Origin: Bacteroidales bacterium UBA4814
Lineage (GTDB): Bacteria > Bacteroidota > Bacteroidia > Bacteroidales > UBA7960
Assembly (NCBI GenBank): GCA_002402465.1
Contig: DHFW01000049.1
Location: 1-64,000 of the forward strand
Direction: 5' to 3'
Length of the DNA stretch: 64,000 nucleotides
In this document: one piece after another, positions 25,720 through 32,956 of the stretch
How positions within the stretch are numbered: the first letter of the stretch is position 1
How the letters are laid out: every line of letters starts with the position of its first letter
Position numbers and translations under genes: made by a program
The notes under the pieces: model-generated
Databases searched by the model: none
Told to the model about the DNA's origin: nothing
Seen by the model: the letters and a program-made list of their open reading frames with translations, nothing else

Positions 25720-26420
25720 ACCTGCTGTATATTGTAATTCTGGGTTTTGCGCTGTTTTTTGCCATACAGCTGATCAACCGCCTGGCGGTGCTTATTCCGG
25801 GTGATAGCCGCTGGCGCAGCTTGCTGCTTCGCTCGTTGCCGCTGGCTGAGTTTGTGGTTTGGCTTACCTATGTTTTCTGGGCGGCATCGGTCGTGTTCGA
25901 TGCCTTGCCTTACCATGGTATTGTTCAGAGTGCCATGGCCCTGGTGCTGGTGGTAGCCTTAGGCTGGTATGTGCTGCGCGATTTTCTGAATGGTGTGTTA
26001 CTCAAATCAGAAAGCGGAATTAAAAAGGGGCAATTGGTAAAAACCAGTTTTGTGTCAGGCAAAATTGTTGCCATGGGTTACCGTACTTTGCTGATTGAAA
26101 CCGAGAAAGGCGATAAAGTACGCATACCCTATTCCAAGCTTGCCGAAACTATTATTTCTACTCCTCCGCAAAAGGGGCAAAGCCACAGTCATATGCTTAG
26201 GTTTGCCATTTCCAAAGAAAGCAATCCCAGGATGCTACGCGAAAAGGTTTCGAAAGCGCTGCTCAACATGCCCTGGATAATTGCCTGGGAAGAACTCACT
26301 GTAAACTTTGTACATGACGAACAGGGCCCCTTCGGCCTAAAGGTGAAGTTTTCGGTAATAAAGGGAGAGCATGCCTTGCTGGTAGAACAGAAGCTGCGAG
26401 AACTTTTGGAAATAGACTGA
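25716..26420 (+). CDS. Small MscS-like membrane protein coupled to the transporter-ATPase fusion
   Basis: The 234-residue protein has three hydrophobic segments within its first 90 residues. The third runs into FLNGVLLKSES, comparable to the MscS pore-helix exit. A beta domain follows (IKKGQLVKTSFVSGKIVAMGYRT, LIETEKGDKVRIPYSKLAET), then an alpha/beta C-terminal domain. It therefore matches a minimal MscS fold. Its ATG overlaps the stop of the giant fusion gene by 4 bp, so the two are made together and may form one complex. A role in volume or ion homeostasis is likely from both partners; channel activity is not certain because the pore sequence is diverged. Confidence 0.7.
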   Translation: MNLLYIVILGFALFFAIQLINRLAVLIPGDSRWRSLLLRSLPLAEFVVWLTYVFWAASVVFDALPYHGIVQSAMALVLVVALGWYVLRDFLNGVLLKSESGIKKGQLVKTSFVSGKIVAMGYRTLLIETEKGDKVRIPYSKLAETIISTPPQKGQSHSHMLRFAISKESNPRMLREKVSKALLNMPWIIAWEELTVNFVHDEQGPFGLKVKFSVIKGEHALLVEQKLRELLEID

Positions 26421-26432
26421 CAGCCAGGATGC

Positions 26433-27959
26433 TTAGCGGTTAAACTCGCGGCGGCTAACCATTTTTCCGTTGTCGAAAACCAAGGTTTGCACTACATTTC
26501 CCTGGTTATTCCAGTAAGTCCAGTTTCCGTGGCGTTGTCCCTGGTTATAGTATCCTTCCTGTTGTTTGCTCCCATCAGAAAAGAAGGTGGTAAACCGGCC
26601 ATGAGCCTTGTTTGCAGCAAACTCCTGCTCCCGGTATTTCTGTCCGCGGCCATCGAAAAACCGCCACAGGCCCGAGCGTTCGCCTCTAATAAACTGGCCT
26701 TCTTCGAGCTTATTGCCGTTGTCTTGCCAGCGGACCCATTGTCCGTGGTTGAGGCCGTTTTCATAGCTTGCCACCTGGCGCAGGCCTCCGCTTTCGTACC
26801 AGTGTGTTGACAGGCCGTGTCGCTCACCATCGCGGTATTCTACCTGGTAGCGTTTGCGGCCCGAGGCAAACCATCCTTCCCAAAGCTGATCCATTTTGCC
26901 CTGTGAAAAAGTGCCGCGGTCCTGCATCTGACCATTTTCGTACCAGCTGGTCCAGACCCCGTGCTCCAGGTCATCGGCAAAGGCTCCTTTATGGCTTATT
27001 TCCCCTCCAATATACCAGGTAGTCCATTCGCCATGTCGAAGGCCATCAACCATGGGGCCCTGGCGGAGCTTCTCTCCTGTAGTGTAAAAAAACGTCCAGA
27101 AACCATTTTCCTTTCCATCCACAAAATCGCCCTGCGAGGCAATGTGGCCGTTAATAAAATAATAGGTCCAGGTGCTGTCCTGCACATCGAGTACCGATTT
27201 GCCTTCCGATTCAAGTTGTCCGTTCTCGAAATACCATTTCGAATACCCATGCAGGAGTCCGTTTTTAAAAGAGCCTTCAAACTCCGGGGTTCCGTTTTCG
27301 TAAAACAGTTTTGATGGCCCGTTTTTCAGATCGTTGACAAACTGGCTCTCTTGGCGCAGGTGGCCCGAGGGAAAGAAGAATTTCCATAGTCCGTTTCGCA
27401 TTCCGTCTTTCACCGGTCCTTTCATTTCAACCGTACCGTTGGCAAACCACCAGGTGGTTAGGCCTTCTTCCATAGCTATTTCCGCGTTTTTTTGGCCATC
27501 GGCATACCAAAAGGTCCAGGTGTCAGTTTGTGTTCCATGGTGGAAATTACCTTTGGCCCAGGTTTTTCCGTCGAGGTGAAAATATTCCCACAGCCCATGT
27601 TGCATCAGGTTCTCAGTCAGGCTTCCCTGTCCTGCCAGGTTTCCGTTTGGGAAAAACTCCTGATAATACAGGCTGTCGTAGGCAATCTGAGCCAGTATTT
27701 CCTGTTCCTGGCCAAAAAACGTCCAGGTTCCGCTGCGCTGGCCATCGGAATAATGGCCGCTTTCGCGCAGAAACGCTTCTTCATCAAAATAGTTCCATAA
27801 GCCTTGCTTTTGCCCTTCGAGGGTAGTGCCCTGCCCGGCAAGCGAAGGATCGTGTGTTTTGGGCTCGGGCAATTGCTGGGCCATTATACCCAGATTGCAA
27901 AGGGCCGTAAACAGGGCTATCGAAAGCCATTTTCCTGAACTGGAAAGCCATTTTTTCAT
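26433..27959 (-). CDS. Secreted YwqK/MORN-like repeat protein
   Basis: The 508-residue protein has an N-terminal signal peptide (cleavage near residue 27). After that it consists almost entirely of about twenty imperfect repeats of 22-24 residues with the pattern G.W..(Y/F)(Y/F).(N/D)G....G.(Y/F)..G...G. This is the beta-hairpin repeat of the family annotated as YwqK antitoxin or MORN-like. That antitoxin name is historical and I see no toxin gene nearby. The repeats probably form an extended beta-sheet for binding at the envelope. It converges on the osmotic cluster and shares no operon with it. Confidence 0.8.
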   Translation of the reverse strand: MKKWLSSSGKWLSIALFTALCNLGIMAQQLPEPKTHDPSLAGQGTTLEGQKQGLWNYFDEEAFLRESGHYSDGQRSGTWTFFGQEQEILAQIAYDSLYYQEFFPNGNLAGQGSLTENLMQHGLWEYFHLDGKTWAKGNFHHGTQTDTWTFWYADGQKNAEIAMEEGLTTWWFANGTVEMKGPVKDGMRNGLWKFFFPSGHLRQESQFVNDLKNGPSKLFYENGTPEFEGSFKNGLLHGYSKWYFENGQLESEGKSVLDVQDSTWTYYFINGHIASQGDFVDGKENGFWTFFYTTGEKLRQGPMVDGLRHGEWTTWYIGGEISHKGAFADDLEHGVWTSWYENGQMQDRGTFSQGKMDQLWEGWFASGRKRYQVEYRDGERHGLSTHWYESGGLRQVASYENGLNHGQWVRWQDNGNKLEEGQFIRGERSGLWRFFDGRGQKYREQEFAANKAHGRFTTFFSDGSKQQEGYYNQGQRHGNWTYWNNQGNVVQTLVFDNGKMVSRREFNR

Positions 27960-28037
27960 CTGTAAATAATTTGTTTATTAAGGTCGGATGAGCCCCGAAG
28001 GGCACGCCGAAGGTAAACTCGCATGATCATTTTTATT

Positions 28038-28068
28038 CGTGTTTATGCTTAACGAATCATGCTCGTTT
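28038..28068 (-). repeat. Dispersed 31-bp repeat, copy B
   Basis: Read on the minus strand this matches 6869-6899 at 27 of 31 positions. It sits between the 5' end of the YwqK-like gene and the 3' end of the prenyl synthase gene. Confidence 0.55.
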
Positions 28069-28145
28069 CATAAGTAAATTCTGTTTGTTGTATGCAATTT
28101 AATAACAACATTGCCAGTGCCATTATTTTCCCCGAAAGGGAAAAA

Positions 28146-29117
28146 CTAGATTTTTCGATCAATGGTAAAGTCGATGAGCTGACGCAAGGATTCTTTCGCG
28201 GGTTTTTCGGGCATTTCCTGCAGCATTTCGAGGGCTTCGTTGCGGTATTGCGTCATTTTTTGTACGGCGTAGTCAATGCCGCCTTTTTCGGTAACCTGCT
28301 GTATGAGCCAGGCCACTTTTTCGCGATCGGTGTTGTGGTTTTTTACAATATTGATGATCTGGCGCTTTTCAGCGTAGGTGGCATTATTGATAAGGTAAAT
28401 GAGAGGCAGGGTCATTTTTCGTTCCTTAATATCGACGGCCGAGGGTTTTCCTTTGGCGCGGCTGGTGTCGAAATCGAGGATGTCGTCTTTGATCTGAAAT
28501 GCGATACCGATTTTTTCGCCGATCTGCCTCATTTTTTCAATTTGTTCGGGGCTGGCACCTGTAGAGGCGGTTCCGCTGGCCAGGCAGGAGGCAATGAGGG
28601 AGGCTGTTTTTTTTCTTATAATATCGAAATATACCGATTCTTTAATATCGAGGGTGCGCGCTTTTTCGATCTGCAGCAGTTCGCCCTCGCTCATCTCCCT
28701 AACGGAATGCGATACGATTTTGAGTAGGTCGAAATCGTCGTTTTCGAGCGAGAGCAACAATCCTCGCGACAGCAGGAAGTCGCCCACCAGCACAGAGATT
28801 TTGTTTTTCCAAATGGCGTTTAGCGAGAAAAACCCCCGGCGTTCGTTGCTGTCGTCCACCACGTCGTCGTGAATGAGGGTGGCTGTATGCAGCATTTCGA
28901 TGAGGGTGGCTGCCCGATAAGTGCGCTGGTTGATGCCTGAGAATAGTTCGGCCGAAAAAAACACAAAAAGGGGCCGCATTTGCTTGCCCTTGCGTTTAAT
29001 AATGAAGCGGGTAATGGTATTGAGCAGGGGGATGCTGCTTTTCATCGAATCCCTGAAAAGGGACTCGAAGGCTTTCATATGCTCATCAACGGGCGCTTTT
29101 ATCTCCTTCAGATTCAT
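28146..29117 (-). CDS. Long-chain polyprenyl diphosphate synthase
   Basis: The 323-residue trans-prenyltransferase condenses isopentenyl diphosphate units onto an allylic primer to make a quinone side chain. The first aspartate-rich motif is in LIHDDVVDDSNERRG (DDVVD 84-88). The second is IKDDILDFD (DDILD 211-215). KGKQMRP supplies the diphosphate-binding basic residues. It resembles octaprenyl/solanesyl synthases (IspB type); chain length cannot be read safely. The ATG at 29117 is preferred over a TTG 24 bp upstream. Confidence 0.93.
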   Translation of the reverse strand: MNLKEIKAPVDEHMKAFESLFRDSMKSSIPLLNTITRFIIKRKGKQMRPLFVFFSAELFSGINQRTYRAATLIEMLHTATLIHDDVVDDSNERRGFFSLNAIWKNKISVLVGDFLLSRGLLLSLENDDFDLLKIVSHSVREMSEGELLQIEKARTLDIKESVYFDIIRKKTASLIASCLASGTASTGASPEQIEKMRQIGEKIGIAFQIKDDILDFDTSRAKGKPSAVDIKERKMTLPLIYLINNATYAEKRQIINIVKNHNTDREKVAWLIQQVTEKGGIDYAVQKMTQYRNEALEMLQEMPEKPAKESLRQLIDFTIDRKI

Positions 29118-29247
29118 ATCAGCTGCAAAAATTTTGCGCAAGCCAAACCTACGGCAATTTTATATAAAACACAACAATAATTGTTGGATAAAGTTTTTAC
29201 GTTTTATTTTTATTAACAATGCAAATAAAAACCATTTGCCCGTTTTG

Positions 29248-30786
29248 TTACTGGTTTTTGTTTGGCCTAATTTCGATGCGTTGCCTCACAATGCGTGCAA
29301 TCTGGTCGATGGCAATACGGTCTTGCTGCATGCTGTCGCGCTCGCGAATGGTAACAGTATTGTCTTCGAGGGTTTGGTGGTCAACAGTTATGCAATAAGG
29401 GGTGCCAATGGCATCCTGGCGGCGGTAGCGGCGCCCGATGGCGTCTTTTTCGTCGTACTGGCACATAAAGTCGTACTTGAGGCTGTCGAAAATTCTGCGG
29501 GCCTTTTCGGGCATGCCATCCTTTTTTACCAATGGAAGCACGGCCACCTTAATGGGCGAGAGCATCGGGGGGATGCTCAGCACCACGCGCTCTGAGCCAT
29601 CCTCGAGTTTCTCCTCGCGGTAAGCGTGCGACAGCACCGCTAAGAAGGTGCGGTCGAGGCCGATGGAGGTTTCCACCACATAGGGTACGTAGCTTTCGTT
29701 GGTTTCGGGGTCGAAGTACTGCAGTTTTTTTCCGCTGTAATGCTGGTGCGCGCTCAGGTCGAAATCGGTACGCGAGTGAATGCCCTCCAGTTCCTTGAAA
29801 CCAAAGGGAAACTCGAACTCGATATCGGCGGCGGCATTGGCATAGTGAGCCAGTTTGTCGTGGTTGTGAAAACGGTACTTTTCGGATGGGATGCCAAGGG
29901 CCAGGTGCCAGCGCAAGCGCTCCTGTTTCCAGTAGTCGTACCATTCCTTTTCTTGCCCGGGCCTCACAAAGAACTGCATTTCCATTTGCTCAAACTCGCG
30001 CATGCGGAAAATGAACTGGCGTGCAACGATCTCATTGCGGAAGGCCTTGCCGATCTGGGCAATACCGAAGGGCAGCTTCATGCGGCCGGTTTTCTGCACG
30101 TTGAGGTAGTTGACAAAAATGCCCTGGGCGGTTTCTGGCCTGAGGAAAATCTGGCTGGCATCTTCGCTCACCGAGCCCATCTGGGTGCTGAACATGAGGT
30201 TAAACTGCCTTACCTCGGTCCAGTTGCGCGATCCCGATACCGGGCACACTATGCCCAGCTCCTCAATAAGAGTCTTAATATCGGCAAGGCGGTTTTCTTC
30301 CAGGGCCGAAACAAACCTTTTGGTAATGGTTTCAATCTTTTCCTGGTTTTCGAGTACCCGGGGATTGGTTTTTCTGAACATGGCCTCATCGAAACTGTCG
30401 CCAAAGCGTTTTGCGGCCTTTTCAACCTCCTTGTTTATTTTTTCGTTCAGCTTTTCAATATGGTCTTCAATGAGCACATCGGCACGGTAGCGCTTTTTCG
30501 AGTCCTTGTTGTCGATGAGCGGATCGTTAAAAGCATCCATGTGGCCCGAGGCTTTCCAAACTGTGGGGTGCATGAAGATGGCCGAGTCGATTCCCACGAT
30601 ATTTTCGTGAAACTGCACCATGGAGCGCCACCAATAGTCCTTAATGTTGTTTTTGAGCAGGGCACCGTTCTGCCCGTAGTCGTAAACGGCACTTAGCCCA
30701 TCGTAAATTTCACTCGAAGGGAAAATAAAACCGTATTCTTTACTATGCGAAATAATTTTCTTGAAGGTATCTTCTCCTTTAATCAT
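29248..30786 (-). CDS. glyS: Glycyl-tRNA synthetase, single-chain class II type
   Basis: This 512-residue enzyme charges tRNA-Gly and is of the alpha2 form found in eukaryotes, archaea and many bacteria, not the E. coli alpha2-beta2 form. It opens with GFIFPSSEIYDGLSAVYDYG. It contains the class II motif 2 region FRNEIVARQFIFRMREFEQMEMQ (split here) and ends motif 3-like VETSIGLDRTFLA. An anticodon-binding domain follows from about residue 405 (IKVAVLPL). Gene symbol usage for this form varies (glyS/glyQS). It stands as a monocistronic gene next to the lipid kinase. Confidence 0.96.
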   Translation of the reverse strand: MIKGEDTFKKIISHSKEYGFIFPSSEIYDGLSAVYDYGQNGALLKNNIKDYWWRSMVQFHENIVGIDSAIFMHPTVWKASGHMDAFNDPLIDNKDSKKRYRADVLIEDHIEKLNEKINKEVEKAAKRFGDSFDEAMFRKTNPRVLENQEKIETITKRFVSALEENRLADIKTLIEELGIVCPVSGSRNWTEVRQFNLMFSTQMGSVSEDASQIFLRPETAQGIFVNYLNVQKTGRMKLPFGIAQIGKAFRNEIVARQFIFRMREFEQMEMQFFVRPGQEKEWYDYWKQERLRWHLALGIPSEKYRFHNHDKLAHYANAAADIEFEFPFGFKELEGIHSRTDFDLSAHQHYSGKKLQYFDPETNESYVPYVVETSIGLDRTFLAVLSHAYREEKLEDGSERVVLSIPPMLSPIKVAVLPLVKKDGMPEKARRIFDSLKYDFMCQYDEKDAIGRRYRRQDAIGTPYCITVDHQTLEDNTVTIRERDSMQQDRIAIDQIARIVRQRIEIRPNKNQ

Positions 30787-30811
30787 GCTGATGACAATAA
30801 TTTTTGGGAAC

Positions 30812-31756
30812 TTAGCCCAAGTGGTTGATAATAACTTTTAAACTTTTGGGTATGATGTTAAACTGAAAAGGCGAGGATCCCAGGGATTCTCCATCCACTT
30901 CAAGGGGTATAGGTAAGTCGGATTCAATTCGGATGGATTTTCCGGTGAGCATTTCAACTTGCTTCACTTTGCGAATGCTGCCATCATAAAGTCTTCTTAC
31001 GTTATAAATGACCGACAGTTTGGTCATGTGCTTAATTATGGTCAGGTCGAGCAAACCATCGTTGGGCAGGGCCTCGGGGGCCTGAATCATTCCGCCCCCA
31101 TTGTACTGACCAATGCCCACGCTCATACTGAATACTTTGGCCTTAATTTCTCGGCCGTCCACATTTATTCGAACGTTGGTTGAATCGTAAGAGAACAGTG
31201 AACTTCCCAGGTTTACAAGATACAGAAAAGGGTTGCTCGATCCTTTTTCCTTGTCGGCATTGGTCTTTTTTGCTACCAGCCCATCGAATCCTAAGCCCGC
31301 CATATTGGCAAAATAGCGGGTTTGTGTTCCTCCGTTGGCGGTGTATTCCACAATACCCACATCCTGTTCAAGGGTAGTTCCCTTTTTAATAACCTCCAGT
31401 GCTTTGCGGTAATCGAGGGGTACGTTGTAGGTTCTAACCCAGTCGTTGCCGGTGCCAATAGAGATCATACCCAGGGTAATGTTGACAGGCAATACGGTTT
31501 TCTGGGCAAAGATTCCGTTTACTACCTCGTTCATGGTGCCATCGCCCCCAACTACAATAATTTTTCGGTAACCTTTTTTTATGTATTCGGGCACCAGCTC
31601 AATGGCGTGAAGTTTCCTTTCGGTAAATACACAGTGGTAATCAAAACCAAACTCTTTAAGCAGTTGACAAATCTTTTTCCAGTCTTTTTTCCCTTTTTGG
31701 GTACCGGCATTGGGATTTACCAGCACCAGCCATTCTTTAATCTGGGGGTCGCTCAT
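30812..31756 (-). CDS. Diacylglycerol kinase-family lipid kinase
   Basis: The 314-residue soluble kinase has NPNAGTQKG at the N-terminus and the nucleotide-binding GGDGTMNEVVNG (70-81). ISIGTGNDWVRT follows, all diagnostic of the DagK/YegS/sphingosine-kinase fold. It phosphorylates a lipid such as diacylglycerol; a sphingoid base is also conceivable because many Bacteroidota make sphingolipids. A minus-strand -7 box lies about 56 bp upstream. It is followed by glyS after 25 bp. Confidence 0.88.
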   Translation of the reverse strand: MSDPQIKEWLVLVNPNAGTQKGKKDWKKICQLLKEFGFDYHCVFTERKLHAIELVPEYIKKGYRKIIVVGGDGTMNEVVNGIFAQKTVLPVNITLGMISIGTGNDWVRTYNVPLDYRKALEVIKKGTTLEQDVGIVEYTANGGTQTRYFANMAGLGFDGLVAKKTNADKEKGSSNPFLYLVNLGSSLFSYDSTNVRINVDGREIKAKVFSMSVGIGQYNGGGMIQAPEALPNDGLLDLTIIKHMTKLSVIYNVRRLYDGSIRKVKQVEMLTGKSIRIESDLPIPLEVDGESLGSSPFQFNIIPKSLKVIINHLG

Positions 31757-31811
31757 AAAAAGGGTTTTAAGTAAATTCCGTCAGGCAAGCCCCTTCGGTT
31801 TTTGCAGAATG

Positions 31812-31819
31812 CAAAAATA
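31812..31819 (-). promoter_or_regulatory. -7 box TATTTTTG upstream of the lipid kinase gene
   Basis: This minus-strand TAnnTTTG match lies 56 bp from the start codon at 31756, in the intergenic region after asd. No convincing -33 element is visible. Confidence 0.4.
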
Positions 31820-31874
31820 AGAAAAATAGGTCAACCTCAGCCAGTTTAAAAAACGCTTGTTTAAATGAGTTACC

Positions 31875-32867
31875 TTAAGCGATAAGGCCTTTTTCTGCCA
31901 GTTTCAGCGCAATTTGAACGGCATTGGTTGCGGCGCCTTTTCGCAAATTGTCCGAAACGATCCACAGGTTGAGGCCAAAAGGCACTGTTGTGTCGCGGCG
32001 CAGACGGCCTACAAAAACTTCGTTGCGGTTGTGAGCATTACGCGGCATGGGATAAAGGTTGGAGGCGGGATCGTCCTGCACCACCAGTCCCGGTGTTGCT
32101 TCCAGCATGCTGCGCAGCTCGTCCAGGTTAAAATCTTTTTCGAATTCCACGTTTACGGCTTCGGAGTGGCCACCCACCACGGGAATGCGAACCACGGTGG
32201 CAGTTACTTTCATTTCAGGAGCTTCAAGTATTTTCCGGGTTTCGTTGAGCAGCTTCAGCTCTTCGGTGGTGTAGCCACTTTGGTCAAAATCGCCTCCATG
32301 CGGAAAACAGTTCAGGTCGATGGGGTGGGGGTAGGCCATTTCTCCTTCGCGCCCGGCCCGCTCATTTTCCAGTTGTTTCACAGCTTTCATGCCCGTGCCG
32401 GTAACCGACTGGTAGGTGGCCACTACCAGTCGCTTTATGCCATAGCGGCGGTGCAGGGGCGCCAAGGCCATAACCATTTGAATGGTGCTGCAGTTGGGGT
32501 TTGCTATAATGCGGGTGTTTTCCGAAAGCGTATGTGCATTTATTTCGGGAACCACCAGGGGCACCTGCTCATCCATGCGCCAGGCCGAGGAGTTATCGAC
32601 CACAAAGGTGCCGTTGGCTGCAAATTTTTCGGCCCATTGCCTGGAAACACTGCCCCCGGCCGAGAATATGGCAAGGGCCGGCCGTGCATCTACGGCATCC
32701 TGAAGGCTTACAATCGGGTGCGCTTTGCCGCGAAAAACAATTTCCTTGCCTACCGACCGCTCAGAGGCGGCAGGTATAAATTCCGTGCACGGGAAATTCA
32801 TCTCTTCCAGCACTTTTATCATTACGGTGCCCACCAGCCCGGTGGCGCCAACCAATGCTGTCTTCAT
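31875..32867 (-). CDS. asd: Aspartate-semialdehyde dehydrogenase
   Basis: This enzyme makes aspartate semialdehyde from aspartyl phosphate for lysine/diaminopimelate, threonine and methionine synthesis. The NADP-binding loop is GATGLVG (7-13). The catalytic Cys126 is in ANPNCSTIQM, and the active-site His lies in VVGGHSEAVNVEF. The 330-residue length is normal. It is divergent from the lamin-tail protein gene. A -7 box lies about 50 bp upstream. Confidence 0.96.
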   Translation of the reverse strand: MKTALVGATGLVGTVMIKVLEEMNFPCTEFIPAASERSVGKEIVFRGKAHPIVSLQDAVDARPALAIFSAGGSVSRQWAEKFAANGTFVVDNSSAWRMDEQVPLVVPEINAHTLSENTRIIANPNCSTIQMVMALAPLHRRYGIKRLVVATYQSVTGTGMKAVKQLENERAGREGEMAYPHPIDLNCFPHGGDFDQSGYTTEELKLLNETRKILEAPEMKVTATVVRIPVVGGHSEAVNVEFEKDFNLDELRSMLEATPGLVVQDDPASNLYPMPRNAHNRNEVFVGRLRRDTTVPFGLNLWIVSDNLRKGAATNAVQIALKLAEKGLIA

Positions 32868-32917
32868 TACTTCAGGTTTTGAATAAATATAATATGAACG
32901 CTTAAAACCGGTTCAAG

Positions 32918-32925
32918 CAAAATTA
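32918..32925 (-). promoter_or_regulatory. -7 box TAATTTTG of asd
   Basis: This minus-strand TAnnTTTG match is 51 bp upstream of the asd ATG, within the 89-bp divergent intergenic region. Confidence 0.45.
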
Positions 32926-32956
32926 CTATATTTAACTCCCAAAAAAAGATAATATC

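Noticed and set aside
26433..27959. Regular repeats considered as a CRISPR-like or tandem DNA array
   Set aside because: The periodicity is at protein level (YwqK/MORN-like repeats in one open frame). DNA units are too divergent and no spacers exist.
28122..28144. TTTTCCCC-GAAA-GGGAAAA hairpin as terminator of the prenyl synthase gene
   Set aside because: Reading on the minus strand the stem is followed by ATAATGG, not a T-run, so it lacks the second part of an intrinsic terminator.
29740..30696. 318-codon plus-strand open frame opposite glyS
   Set aside because: glyS is unmistakable on the other strand. Long antisense frames are a by-product of codon bias, and this one has no motif or promoter.
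31914..32882. 322-codon plus-strand open frame opposite asd
   Set aside because: asd has all catalytic motifs. The antisense product is rich in His/Gly/Cys without domain structure.
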